Both the position numbers and the translations under genes were made by a program. This document shows, piece after piece, positions 12,161 through 23,306 of a stretch of 64,000 bases of DNA. Under the pieces are notes generated by a model that worked only from the letters and a program-made list of their open reading frames with translations, was not told the DNA's origin and did no database searches. The stretch is from Pictodentalium vernedei (taxonomy: Eukaryota; Mollusca; Scaphopoda; Dentaliida; Dentaliidae): assembly GCA_031216915.1 (NCBI GenBank), contig CM062290.1, forward strand, positions 166,675,453 to 166,739,452. Reading direction: 5' to 3'. The stretch's first letter is position 1, and each line of letters begins with the position of its first letter.

Positions 12161-13446
12161 GGGCTCTCATTCCAACCTCGGCGTTACAGGCCCAGATAGT
12201 CCACACATTCGTTTCCCGGGCACAAAAATCCAGCCGGCCCACCTTAACAGAATTGGTCCATACATGTACGCCTGTACTAGACCCGATACTGGAATCAATT
12301 TGTGAGGGGTCTTCACGTCGCCATATTTTGTTTTAGTAGGGGCGTCCTTCATTTCTCAGATTGGACCACTGAATTACACTGGTATTTTTCCTTGTTTTCC
12401 GTCCATCTTGCTTACCTGTGAAACGAAATTTGAAAATACTAACATTGGAAAGGAGATGGGGATTGCCTGTTTGTTTGTGTGTATGTGTGTGTGGGGGTGG
12501 GGGGAGGGGGAGGGGGTAAATGGGCGCAGGTACACTGAAAGAAATGAAGGTTCTTCACGGATAGAACCAGTTTGGGTTCTAAAAGCACCTTCATTTTTTG
12601 CTGTGTATTTTCTCTCCTGGTTGTTGAAGGGGAGGTGGTGCCCCATAGCTAGGGGTGTTGGAGCGGGACTGGAGTGGGGAGGTAAAGGACATGCGGAACA
12701 GGATTATGTGCGAATGAGATTGCACAACTTGTTCTATATAACCTTCCACCTGTTTGATACTTCACACTAAGTTCACAGCCTACTACAGCATATTTGGCAG
12801 CAATGCAGAATCCCCAACACAAAACGACAACCCATTACTCATAATCGACTCGCTTGACTCAAGGAGCGATAGAATTGATCGGTTGAAAGAGTAACCCCTG
12901 TTTGTGCTTGCCAAATCCATTTTCTTATGAAAAGCAGGGGCGCCAAAGTATATCTGGGACCTCTATGTTAGCATGCATTGAAAAAATTGACCCAATGCTT
13001 CTGGGCTAAATATATCTACGCAAACACACAGACTGACTACAACTGTATAACATTCTAGTTAGGCCTACGTGGTGCGATTGCCAGGATCATACCAGCTGCG
13101 AAGCTAAAAACAGCACCCTGTACCCTTTCTGTGGGCTATGCCTTTCCGACCAAGGACATTGGTTGGAGTGTTGACTAACATCCAATTGAGATCTAAGACC
13201 GAAAAGACACAATTAACCTTTTTACTGGCGTTGAACGTCAATCTCAATTTTTATATTGATCACCGTAGGTCGTGGTCTGTGCCTGTCTTAGGGTTTAGGG
13301 GACATGTGTACATGGGTGGACATTGGGGATACCCCCCCCCCCCCCTCTAAAACCTTTCAAACGTATTTTGAAACAAGAAAAAAAGTTCCCCTAATTGACA
13401 CCAAGCGTTTGTAGGGATGAGTGGTCATAGATGTAATTGTTTTCGC
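12161..13446. other. Non-coding stretch with one small hairpin
   Basis: Positions about 12532-12607 form an inverted repeat (ACACTGAAAGAAATGAAGGT / ACCTTCATTTTTTGCTGTGT), a probable tiny MITE. A poly(C) run at about 13331-13346 is followed by the poly(G/C) repeat module. I recognise no coding exon. Confidence 0.45.
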
Positions 13447-13790
13447 GGGGATCGCGGTGACTCAGTTGGTAGAGGTGCAGGCTGCAAACCGAGAGGTCCT
13501 TGGTTCGAATCGCACCTGCGGCAACCGCGTTGTGTCCTTGGGCACGACACTTCATCCCCATTGCCTTCTTGGTGCCACGGTGGCTCCGTGCACTAAGGCG
13601 TACTGCACGTCGATGGTGCACATGCCTTCAACCAATGCTAACCCTTATCGGGTGGTACGTTGGAGAGCCTAGCAGATGCTCGCCGCTGCTCGGTGGTTCT
13701 CTCCGGGTACTCCGGCTTCCTCCACCCGTAAATCTGCTCGACACAGATGAAAGTGTCATAAAGCCCAATATATAATAAGTAAATAATTGT
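13447..13790 (+). repeat. tRNA-derived SINE, full length, type A tail
   Basis: The head has an A box (GTGACTCAGTTGGTAGAGG) and a B box (GGTTCGAATCG), the body matches the family, and the end is GAAAGTGTCATAAAGCCC followed by an ATAAT/AAATA-rich tail. Confidence 0.88.
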
Positions 13791-13860
13791 TTTCGCATAA
13801 AATTTCTCCAAATCCTTCAAAAAGCATTTTGAAGCAAAAACCTTCTCATTTCCCTAATTG

Positions 13861-13886
13861 CCCCCCCCCCCCCCCCCCCCCCCCCC
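13861..13886. repeat. Poly(C) tract
   Basis: About 26 C in a row, placed directly after the module CATTTTGAAGCA...CCTAATTG that also precedes other homopolymer runs in the window. Confidence 0.9.
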
Positions 13887-14339
13887 GGGTGGACTGTATT
13901 AAAAGACATGTTTGTCTTAAGTGTTGCATGTGGTAAACTTAATGACCAATTGGTTTTTTTGAGTGTTACGACACATAATGAACCTCGAGATGGGACTATT
14001 TGATGGAACTGAAAAGATGCAATTAATTCTGAATCAAGTGCATGCTTGCGTCTGACGGTAGGGCCCCATCAGGCACGAAGGTAGTGGGGTGTTGTGGGGG
14101 CTAGGGGAACCGCCCCCTCCCTCATGATAGTGTCTGACGGAAATTTTTGCCTCTTTTTCGGAATTTTTTGTCTCTTTTCAGTCGAATTTTGACGGGTTTT
14201 TTGGTAATTTTGGCTTCTTTTTCTGGAATTTGTGTGCAAAATGGAGGTTTTGGGGGCATTTTTTGAAAAATTTCAGGAAATTTTGTCGGAAATTTTCAAC
14301 CTTCGCTCCCTCGTCGGAAAAATTTAGTTTCGGCTGGCT
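13887..14339. other. Non-coding stretch, T/G-rich
   Basis: The second half (14130-14330) is a run of GGAATTTTT / GGTAATTTTGG words, locally repetitive but without a clear unit. No gene seen. Confidence 0.4.
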
Positions 14340-14354
14340 TAGGGCCTTGCCCCA

Positions 14355-14515
14355 TTGGGTATAATAAAAAAGGAATGTACAGTTCTCGAATGGATACAGA
14401 AATATCACATTCGCGAGGATGAAAAATTATACTCGTGAGAATGTGTTATTTTTCACTCTCCTCAATGAAATGATTTTCGGTATCCATTCAAAAAGTTATT
14501 ATATCCTCCTTTTAT
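14355..14515. repeat. Foldback element
   Basis: Outer arms TATAATAAAAAAGGA and TCCTCCTTTTAT-like sequence, and inner arms GAATGGATACAGAAA / GGTATCCATTC with CACATTCGCGAGGATGAAAA facing the inverted GTGAGAATGTG, form one imperfect hairpin of ~160 bp. Confidence 0.65.
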
Positions 14516-15099
14516 CTATGCATGCATTATCACTAATGGAATAAAAACTATAAAATAGTGTTGAGACAGACATTTCTGGTCTTTGTTAATCTTACCACTT
14601 TAGAGGACCCCTTATTTCAAGCAATTCATAAGCACCGATTATCACCTCTTTGGGTTATATCAGCAAGTAATGGTCCATAATGTCTATTTATTCCCTGATG
14701 GGAGAGGGGTTGGGGTGCAATAGGAATGATGGCCCTCTCTATGATAACCATGGCAAATCAGCGGCTGGCCAATGATGAGTTATAATTTTCTTGACAGGGA
14801 TGGGATTGTCATGCAACTAAATTTGCTGAAATTACACATGTAGTTAGAACTCTCAGGATTTTTTAGACAAATTTATGAAATTAAGAGAACACAGAGTAAA
14901 CCCGTGGTTGACATATAGTTTTAATTTCATAAATTTACACGAAAAGGTCTTTCAAGACCATTTCATGTACATTTATAGAAATAAAATTTCAGAATTCTGT
15001 GCATAAATTTGCTGAAATGTCTCATCCCTGTTCTACTGTATAAAAGGTGACTTAATAAGTGTGTCCTCTATGGACTCGGAAACTACTGGAAGGATCCCA
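14516..15099. other. Non-coding stretch
   Basis: AT-rich. It has direct repeats of AAATTTGCTGAAAT (14821 and 15006) and an inverted pair AAATTTATGAAATTAA / TTAATTTCATAAATTT (about 14873 and 14920). No gene recognised. Confidence 0.45.
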
Positions 15100-15378
15100 A
15101 CCATTTTTGGCATATGAGGTATTTGGACCCCTAAAATCCACCCCTGACCCAAACCCTCACTGGGACCTAACCCCCTCCAGCCTTGACTTTGGAACTACTC
15201 CTACTCTGGTGGCACCCCTAACCCATCCCTGACCCTAACCATGCCCTAGCTGAACCATTTTGGGGGTTTTGTTTTAGGGGGGTACTCTTATTTAACTCCC
15301 TAAATTAGAAATACCTCCTAAACATGAGTTGGACAAAAATTATACCTCCCAAAGGGCAAATGTTGGCCTGCATGGATG

Positions 15379-15409
<31 letters not shown>

Positions 15410-15461
15410 GTAAGAACGGACGGACAGATAAAGCAGCTACTATATGCCCCCCCCCCCCCCC
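15100..15461 (+). repeat. Degenerate CCCTRACCC-rich repeat followed by (GACA)n and poly(C)
   Basis: The segment 15120-15260 is made of CCCCTGACCC, CCCTAACCC and GGGACCTAACC words; 15385-15430 is (GACAGACGGACG)n; 15448-15461 is a C run. The same order of CCCTAACCC-type words with GACGGAC patches recurs at 45890-46420, so this is a dispersed repeat family rather than a telomere. Confidence 0.7.
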
Positions 15462-15479
15462 AATTTTTTGGGGAGCATA

Positions 15480-15668
15480 AAAATCGCCATTCAAACTTTT
15501 ATGTGTGCAATTTCTGTCACAAAAACATAGCTTATGACCCCTCATTGGAACAAGCTCGTTCTGATGGGGGTTCATAAGCTTTGTTTTTGAGACAAAAATT
15601 GAAAATTTTAGTTATTGAAGAAATGTTTTGGTGGTATCTTCTACAATCCACATTTGGTAAAGGGTTAA
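15480..15668. repeat. piggyBac-type MITE, one-ended
   Basis: It carries the central hairpin (TTATGACCCCTCATTGGAAC / GGGGGTTCATAAGC near 15535-15580) and the right end TTTGGTAAAGGGTTAA at 15668. The left end is lost against the poly(C)-bearing repeat. Confidence 0.7.
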
Positions 15669-16797
15669 GTGTCTTGCATAAGGACACAAAGTCGATGATG
15701 TGGGTCATGAACAAACCATTAACCTTCAGATTACAATTTCAATGAGCCACCAAGCTCCCCATTCTGTTGAACACTTCCAACTGATATCTGGCAATCTCCA
15801 ATGACGTGATTAATTTATGAAAGACACATTTATTGAGTTCCTTCTCTTTTGCATTAGAAATGCTATTATGTTTAACACTATTAGAAATGGCTCTGAAAGC
15901 CCCCTCCAATATATGTTCAATTATACTATCATATATAAACTTCACGAGAATAGTGGAAGCATTATGTGAAATTTGGAACCCTGCATGAAGTAATTACTGA
16001 TTCTGAATATTTTCCTGGTTGGGTACTGGTCTGAATATTCCCACAGCTACTTAATTAAAATAAGAGAAACAACAAAATTTTGATCAAACAAGTTATTATT
16101 CAACAACAAAAATAAATATGAAACAATAAAATATTAATTTAATTTATATCACATTTACTTGCACATAAATGTATAAAACAATTTAAATAAATTTTGAAAT
16201 TTTTTATCACATAAGCAAATGACATTTCTATCACAGATTCATTTCTTTGTTTTTACCATTTAAAGACATTTCTGTTCATCTATGGGTTATTATGGCTGCA
16301 GCAAAAGTATACAGTCAACTTTTGCTGATCGTTTACTTTGAACCATATTGCCAATTTCAGTGCACTTCAATGAAGGCAATGTATGCCAGCACATTTTTCA
16401 TCAGTAAACCAGATATCAGTCAACAAGCACTGTTCAGTGTCATTGGCTTCTGAATGGGACAAATGAAAAGTTAATCTGAAAAACAACTTTCATCCCCAGT
16501 CTATCCTAAACAAAAGTATTCAGAAGATGATCAAGTGTGTTATCAAAACATGTACATATTTTCAACATCTCCATATGGTGTTAAATGTCTATTCTACCTT
16601 GATCACAAGATTTGTAATGAAAATTGAAATTGAGATGGCAATTTCAGAGAAACGTCTTTCCAACTAAAGAAACAGGCAATGAATTGTTTTGTCACTAAAT
16701 ATAAAGCTTCAGTGGTTGATTGTCGAATAATGCCTCTTATTATAAGAATACGGAATGCCTGTTTTGAGTAATAATTGGAAGGTTAAATTATCATTGG
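15669..16797. other. Non-coding AT-rich stretch
   Basis: No exon, element or RNA gene is recognised. Positions 16080-16240 are especially AT-rich. The open frame at 16247-16453 shows no known domain. Confidence 0.4.
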
Positions 16798-16866
16798 ATT
16801 TATTTATTTATTTATGGTGTTTAATGCCACATACTTGTGCACAATGGCTGATCGTGAACACAACAT
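16798..16866 (-). repeat. SINE 3' tail fragment, type B
   Basis: On the minus strand the fragment reads AGCCATTGTGCA...GTGGCATTAAACACC(ATAA)n, the same tail as in the SINEs at 43034 and 54513. It is attached directly to the foldback element to the right. Confidence 0.7.
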
Positions 16867-16905
16867 GGATATAAAGTCAAGTCAAGCCAATCTTTTATAC
16901 TATGT

Positions 16906-17131
16906 TGACCATTTTAGAGGACTTCCACCCCAGACATTGCTTACCGGGTCCTATTTTACCAGTAAAACAGAGTTTGTTTATCACAGACATAGTAAGCAAG
17001 CACTGCCTCACTTCCCGGGGATCCCCGGGAAGTGAGAGACTGCTTGTTCACTATTGTAAACAAGTTATGTCTTACTGGTAAAATAGGACCCAGTCACCAA
17101 TGCTTGGGGTGGAAGTCCTCTGAAATGGGCA
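16906..17131. repeat. Foldback element with a CCCGGGGATCCCCGGG centre
   Basis: Arms of about 110 bp (GGACTTCCACCCCAGACATTG ... inverted ... CAATGCTTGGGGTGGAAGTCC) meet at the perfect palindrome TCCCGGGGATCCCCGGGA near 17020. The left half, including a GATATAAAGTCAAGTCAAGC leader at 16870, matches 45193-45350. Confidence 0.8.
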
Positions 17132-17545
17132 ACCTTGGTATAAACGATTGGACTAACCTTGACTAAATTAAAACGAAACCAACCCGGAAGCAAACAATTA
17201 GCAGACGTGAATATGCCGCGCAGTGCGCAAGCGCAATGGCATTAAAAAAATTCTTACCTTTTCGAAAATGAACTGTCCCAGTTACGTCAAATGAGCGTCG
17301 TTGAGAAATGGATGCTGTTCCGAAATACACGCTAAACTACATTGAAAATGGGAAAAAATGATGACGGAATTTCCTTCACATTCGCAATAAAAGTACGCGA
17401 ATGTGATGAGTAGAAAATCAATTTCAAATAATCCGAACCTGAAACTTAGTAGATATTTTGTGTATTTTTCTTTTCATCGCCCTGCCAATTTCATGCCCGG
17501 GTTTCTGAACGGACAATAGTTCATGTAGTGGATAGTCGTCGATTA
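17132..17545. other. Non-coding stretch
   Basis: No gene or element recognised; a CACATTCGC..GCGAATGTG inverted pair lies near 17378-17408. Confidence 0.4.
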
Positions 17546-17794
17546 TTAACCCTTTACCTAACCTGAAAAGCAGACGACACTTGCAAAAATAATTCTTGAA
17601 TAACTATTTTTTTCATTTTTTGTCTCAAAAACATAGGTTATGACCCCTCGTTGGAACGAGCTCGTCGAGCTCGTTCCAACGAGGAGTCATAACCTAGGTT
17701 TTGAGACAAAAAATGAAAAAAATAATGAAAAGTAATTGGCGATATTTGAGAATAGCGCTGGCCGGTTTTGCCGTTACGTTAGGTAAAGGGTTAA
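17546..17794. repeat. piggyBac-type MITE, complete, TTAA target site
   Basis: The copy is bounded by TTAA on both sides and by CCCTTTACCTAAC / GTTAGGTAAAGGG, the CCY...GGG ends typical of piggyBac-like elements. The two arms are not copies of each other near the ends, but the centre is a near-perfect hairpin with GTTGGAACGAGCTCG in each arm, flanked by TTTTTGTCTCAAAA / TTTTGAGACAAAAA. No coding capacity. Confidence 0.88.
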
Positions 17795-18414
17795 CTTCAA
17801 ACATGAGAACGAAGGCAAAACTCTTTCCACTCAAGCTACAAAGAAGAATGACTATTCAAGGATGGGCCAACTTTCAGACCAAAACATGAATGACGTTACG
17901 AAGGCAGCATGCATACAAGAGAACGATTCCAGCTCCCGTCAAGAACCGAAGTTTCAAGTATGAATCAGTCTGTCGATTCAAGGATGGATCAAAACAAGAT
18001 CAAACCAAAGAGGACTGTAAATGAAAACAAGACATGAAGTTGCGAATCAGTTTGAAGGCACGGGCATGATGCCAGGTCCCATTAAGAACAAAGTTACCAC
18101 TACGAAGAAGCGCTGAAGACAAGAAAGAAGCAAGACAAGGAATCAGAACAACCAACAAAGTCAAGCTACCAGTGCTCTACCAACTGGAGCACAAGGATAT
18201 AGACAGAGTCAAACGATGGGAAGAAGCTCCAACAAACAAGAAGACGAGATGGTTATCCTATGAGAGAAGTCAGAAGAAGAAAGATATAGAAAAAGATGCC
18301 TGGACCATTTAATTTAATAAACTGCATACTCGAACTAGAGTGATGTCACGCATGCAGCCCGACTGTCCCAGGAATGGCAATGCTTAGACGCAAAATAGTC
18401 GGAGCCATTTTTTG
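17795..18414. other. Purine-rich non-coding stretch
   Basis: The plus strand is strikingly rich in A and G with AAGAA and CAAGA words over ~500 bp, then changes to ordinary composition. There are frequent stops in all frames. At 18174-18196 the minus strand shows a tRNA A-box-like word (CAGTTGGTAGAGCACT) but no B box. I do not recognise the family. Confidence 0.4.
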
Positions 18415-18657
18415 TTAACAGTTTACCTAACGAATCTGCCATATCTGCACTTGTGATATACAAAATTTGCTATTGAAATTTTATTTTTTCATTTCTCTAC
18501 TTCAAAGCATAACCTCATGACCTGATGAGCTTGTGAGCTTGTTCAAATAAGGAGTAATAAGCCATGGTTAGAAGTAAATAAATAAAAAATGAAAAAATCT
18601 GAGGTTTCAGAAAATAATTTGTACTGTTGGCTTCACTTGTGTAAGGTAAAGGATTAA
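18415..18657. repeat. piggyBac-type MITE, diverged copy
   Basis: TTAA at both ends, TTTACCTAACGAATC left and GGTAAAGGATTAA right, with a decayed central hairpin (CATAACCTCATGACCTGATG...GAGCTTG). It is older than its relatives at 17546 and 40375. Confidence 0.7.
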
Positions 18658-18769
18658 AGATGCAGTACATAAAGCAATGTTGGGCTATATGAGTCAATTT
18701 TCTTTTTTGCATGTAATAACTCCCAATCCTTCAAACTGCATTTTGGGAATAATTGCCTAAGTGACAATT

Positions 18770-18800
18770 TGTGTGGGTGTGTGTGTCTGTATGTGTGTGT

Positions 18801-18831
<31 letters not shown>

Positions 18832-18832
18832 G
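18770..18832. repeat. (GT)n microsatellite ending in poly(G)
   Basis: A (GT)n stretch from about 18773 is followed by about 18 G. Confidence 0.9.
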
Positions 18833-18939
18833 TCCAGTGTGTAGAACCTATATTGAAACCTGGCCTGTATTACTAGCTGGAAAATACACATATCACTTTG
18901 GTTGAAATCAAATAATCCAAACTGGAGTTATCAGTCGGC

Positions 18940-19035
18940 ACCAATTGTTTACAGACAGATGGATGGACCGGACAGATGGACGGACGAAAGTCATGACTAT
19001 AGCCCTGACTAATAAACAGTCAGGCTAAAAATGCA
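18940..19035 (+). repeat. (GGAC)n dispersed repeat end
   Basis: GACAGATGGA(C) words are followed by AGTCATGACTATAGCCCT and CTAATAAACAGTCAGGCTAA. The same succession closes the tandem block at 20990-21070, so both are 3' ends of one interspersed family. Confidence 0.7.
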
Positions 19036-19079
19036 TTTTGTACCAAAGAAAAAATATTGCATGAACAGCCTGGGTGCGG

Positions 19080-19890
19080 AGGAGGTGGGGTGGGGATGAG
19101 GAGTGGGGGAGAGTGGGGGTGTATTAGGGGAGTCCATTTTTTTTTTCCACATGTGGTCAGTCTAAATCCTTCAGAATGCATTTTGAGCAGAGAAAAAAAA
19201 AATACCTAGCTGGCACCATGGGGGTGGGGTTTGGGGGGGGGGGGTGGTGGTGGTGTTTGTCTGGGTTTTTAACCACAAACATTGACGAAAACTGTAAAAA
19301 AGCATTTTGACGTAAGAAAAAAAAAGTGTCTAATTGGCCCCCCGGGGGTGGGGGGGGGGGGGGTACGTGAGTTTAAAAAAGGTTCCGCATGTAGTGACTG
19401 TAAATAGTTCAAATGCATATTCGGGGGAAGAAAAAAAAATATGCCTAATTGGGGGGGGGGGGGGGGGGGGGGGTGATAATTTCTGTCTGGATTTTTAACC
19501 ACAAGCTTTAACCAAACTGTAAGAAAAACATTTTTGACAAAAGGAAAGAAAGGGTTCTGCAGTGTAGTGACTGTAAATAGTTCAAAATGCATATTGGAGG
19601 AAATAAATAATAAAAAAAAAAATGCCTAATTGGGGGGGGGGGGGGGGGTGAGGGGGCGGTGGTGTTTGGGTTTTTAACCAAAACTGTAAACAAGCATTTT
19701 TGACGAAAGGAAAAAAAAAAGTGCCTAATTGGCCCCCAGGGGGGAGGGAGGGTATGTAAGTTTAAAAAAAGGTTCCGCATGTAGTGACTGTAAATAGTTC
19801 AAAATGCACATTGGAGAAAAAAAGGAAAAAAAAAAACCTAATGGGGGGGGGGGGGGGGTGGGGGTGGTGTTTGTCTGGGTTTTCAACCAC
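19080..19890. repeat. Tandem family with a poly(G) run in each unit
   Basis: Two alternating modules repeat: GGTTTTTAACCACAAAC...CATTTTTGACGAAAGGAAAA..GCCTAATTGG and GGTTCCGCATGTAGTGACTG...CAAAATGCATATTGGAGGAA...GCCTAATTGG, each followed by 12-22 G. Five or so G runs (near 19232, 19351, 19451, 19632 and 19840) occupy the same place relative to CCTAATTG. The proline- or phenylalanine-rich open frames here are translations of the homopolymers. Confidence 0.85.
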
Positions 19891-19894
19891 AAAC

Positions 19895-20790
19895 TTTGAG
19901 TCATCCTACCAAGCTACAATGAAATCCCTTCATAATTATGGCCTGTGGAATATTCTAAAGGTTTTTAGGGCTTCGGGCCCCTGTTGCCATCACAGTTGTC
20001 CAAAAGGGGGACGTTCTCATCTAGACATTATATGAAGTCAACCTATCAAGTTACAATGAAATCCCTCCCATAAACATGACGTGTAGACTGTGCTAAAGGT
20101 TTTGGGCTTTGGGCTCGGGCAGCCATCATGGTTGAATGATCGCAACCAAAAGGGGACATTCTCATCTGGGCATCATGTGGATTGATCCTACGAAGTTACA
20201 ATGAAATCTCTTCATAAATATGACCTGTAGACTGTGCTGAAGGTTTTCGGGCTTCGGGCACCTGTAGCCGTGACAGTTGCCCAACCACGCCCAAAAGGGG
20301 ACTTTCTCATGTGTATAAATTATATGAAGTTAACCTATGAAGTTACAATGAAATCCCTCCATAAATATGACCTGTAGACTGTGCTAAAGTTTTTCGGGTT
20401 TTGGGCTCGGGCAGTCGTGACGGTTGATAGATCACGCCCAAAGGGGAAATTCTCATGTAGACACCAAACGGAGTCATCGTATCAAGTTACAATGAAATCC
20501 GTCCATATTAAACATGATCTGTAGACTGTACCAAAAGTTTTTGAGTTTCGGGCTTGGGCAGCCATCACGGTTGACAGATCATGCCCAAACGGTCACGTTC
20601 TCATCTAGGCATTATACAGAGGCATTCTATGAAGTTGCAATGAAATCCCTTCATAAATACGACCTGTAGACTGTGCTAATGGTTTTCGGGTTTTGGGCTC
20701 GGGCAGCCATACCGGTTGACCGATCACGACCAAAAGGGGGCATTGTCATGTAGACATGACCTAAATCCTGCATATCAAATTTCGTGACGA
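19895..20790 (+). repeat. ~150-bp tandem repeat, about six copies
   Basis: Each unit reads AAGTTACAATGAAATCCCT, then CATAAATATGACCTGTAGAC, then GTGCTAAAGGTTTTCGGGCT, then GGGCAGCCATCACGGTTGA, then CCCAAAAGGGGACATTCTC. Unit starts lie near 19910, 20050, 20195, 20340, 20485 and 20630. It continues into a single TCGTGACGATCAGACAAG segment. Confidence 0.9.
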
Positions 20791-21069
20791 TCAGACAAGA
20801 AATACCGGGTATAGTCTGTACTTGAAGATTGAATAAAAAACTTTAACCACAAACTTTAACCAAAACTCCAAATGTCAACTAAACAAGAATAAGAGAAAAA
20901 AAAAAACAAACAAAAAACAAAAAAAAACAACACTTGAACCTTCAATAAAAAACTTTAACCACAAGCTTTAACCAAAACTCTAAATGTTAACAGAAAAAGA
21001 CAGACGGACAGACGGACGGACGGACAAAAGTCATTACTATAGCCCTCACTGTAAACAGTCGGGCTAATA
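20791..21069 (+). repeat. A-rich block and (GACG)n end of the same repeat complex
   Basis: Two copies of AAAAAACTTTAACCACAA flank an A-rich stretch, then (GACAGACGGACG)n and AGTCATTACTATAGCCCTC, matching 18940-19035. Confidence 0.7.
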
Positions 21070-22027
21070 AAAATGAATGAAATATTACATATTGTTGTTG
21101 TTTTATATCAACTATCCCAACAAAAGTATCCGGGTCTGGCGTGAATTACCCAGATGTAAAAACCCGTTTGACAAGAATCCTCCAAAAAGTTACCCCCCAA
21201 AAAACTATCCACCAATGGGTATCCTCCAATAGTACATCACCATGTCAAAGGTATCCTCCAATACCTCTATGTGCCTATATGATGTACGCAGATTGTGCAT
21301 AAGCACACAAGCACGTATCGACACATCCAGCATGTGCCAATGTGCTACATGTGACGTGTACACTAGAATATAAACACATCTAGGGTTTCGGAATACTTTA
21401 TAAAGAGATGGGGGAGGCTATAACATAGCTTGAAGATACGTAGGTAGAAACTGAGGATTTAGTCGGAAATCCGCGCCAAATAACACAATTGTCGGGTTGT
21501 TTGTGATAATTCTACTAAGTAAACGAGGATTCTGAAGGACTGTGAACCAATATAGTACTCCTATACGAAAGATTGGTCCTGTCATTGGGTAAAAAGCACA
21601 TTCTGGGACTTGGCCAAATCCATGTGGATAGTTTTGGGTGATTTGAAGACATTGTTGGGTTTATTTGAGTAATTAGATTTACGCTTGTACTATAAGGAAC
21701 ATATCCCTGTCCTCTAAGACAGTTTTGGGTCACATACCAACCACGTGCTGTCATAGAAACCAAGATAGCCGCCCCCGGTATACAAAATGGCCAACGGAAA
21801 GACGTATCACCCTAACAACACGGGCTGCGCATGCACGCGAAGACCACACATCACTATGGGGATGGCGTTACAATATGGCTGCTCACACGGGCTACCATGA
21901 CAACAAACATGACGTCACTTGGGCACGTAACTTTGGCATCACATAAGACCCCCCCCCCCCCCCCCCCATTGAGATCCCCCAATGTGGATCGTTCTCCACA
22001 TCTCATAATACTGAGGAGTTACCCCAG
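21070..22027. other. Non-coding stretch with poly(C)
   Basis: Positions 21190-21265 repeat the word TATCCTCCAA and 21290-21365 the word CACATG/GTGCAT. A C run lies at about 21949-21966. No exon or known element is seen. Confidence 0.4.
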
Positions 22028-22592
22028 CCAGTGACGACCTAAACTACTCTTCGATTCAACTGAATTATAGATAATGTTCATCAAGTGATCACTGGGTGTC
22101 CTGCAATTACGGATCATTGGGTAGAGCGAGGGAAGATTAGGGCTGGAGAGGAGTTCTGGAAGAAAGGAAAGTGCGAATGAGTACAGGAGGCCCATTAGGA
22201 GAGGCCTCAATGAGGACTCAACTCACGGTTCTCGTGGCTATGGTGCCTCAACTCATAGCCGCAATGTCCACACAACTGATCAGTAGTGATCGCCTCAGTC
22301 AGTTATCGGGGCATCATTAGTGATAAATTTTCCTATGTGACGACATGAGGGCTATGTGCTGAGGCCTCATCTCATAACCCTCAAAGCCATGTGAACTGTG
22401 TGGTGAGACTTCACTACGTCAGATACTATATCATCGTAACACACCACGTGACAACCAACCAATCAAGTCTGTGCAGTCAATCCATTTAAAAGTATTACTA
22501 ATCTGTTTAAACGGATTAAGTAATCTGTTTAAACGGATTATTAATCTGTTTAAACGGATTACTGATCTGTTTAAACAGATTACTATTTATTC
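22028..22592. mobile_element. Third copy of the terminal-array element: one arm
   Basis: This is one arm of the family at 7736-9260: internal words AGTGATCACTGGGTGTCCTG and CAATTACGGATCA, the arm sequence with GAGGCCTCAATGAGG and CGACATGAGGGCTATG, and finally four units of TAATCTGTTTAAACGGATTA ending near 22585. The opposite arm is missing. Confidence 0.8.
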
Positions 22593-22643
22593 TGTTTAGG
22601 TGGCTAATGTTGCCGTAGAAATTAGCCACCTAAACAGAATAAA
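22588..22643. repeat. Short inverted repeat capping the arm
   Basis: TATTCTGTTTAGGTGGCTAA and its reverse complement flank a short spacer that contains GTTGCCGTAGAA, which is the reverse complement of the start of the element's terminus. Confidence 0.75.
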
Positions 22644-23270
22644 ACTTGTTTTTAATCAGACTGATTTTAAATAAATTCACAAAATGCCGTTGGTACCAGT
22701 GGCAGCGTCAGAGTCGCTGTTCTCTCACAACGTCTCGAGTTTTGTATATGCACTCTTATACTCCTGTACCCCTGTACTTCGCCCAACTTCTGGAGTTTTT
22801 GAAGGCAGATGGGGAGAACTTAACAACCCCTTATCTAACGTAATAGTTATAACCTACCTGCGCGATTAACAAAAATAGCCATTCAAATACTATTTTTTTT
22901 CGTTCAGCCGCTGGTTGTTTGTAAGAAGTATCTGCATGTGATAAAATGCAGTAGCCAGAGAAAAGTTAGATGGAGGGTTCACACAATACTGACAACAATT
23001 ATTTAAGTAATCCCCATGTGCTTACAGTACTGTTATACGCAAAACAGAGTGGGAATTTCGACCGGATCACGACTCTCCGCCTCCTTCTCCAAACGCTCTA
23101 GATTATCACCCGTTGAAAAATAGTATGAAAACATTGAATATCAGATGCTATTTTTGTTTGTTCTTGTTAGTTCGGTCTTGTTTATACAGTATTCTTCTGG
23201 AATCTCGACCCAACCGTGTAAGTGTATCGCGACCAAACCGCCGTCGAATTTCTCTCTCCCTCTCTCCCCC

Positions 23271-23306
<36 letters not shown>

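Noticed and set aside
13447-13520. tRNA gene with A and B boxes
   Set aside because: The same head is attached to a common body and A-rich tail in several places; these are SINE heads and do not fold into a full cloverleaf.
19269-19780. Proline-rich proteins on the minus strand
   Set aside because: They are translations of poly(G)-bearing tandem repeats.
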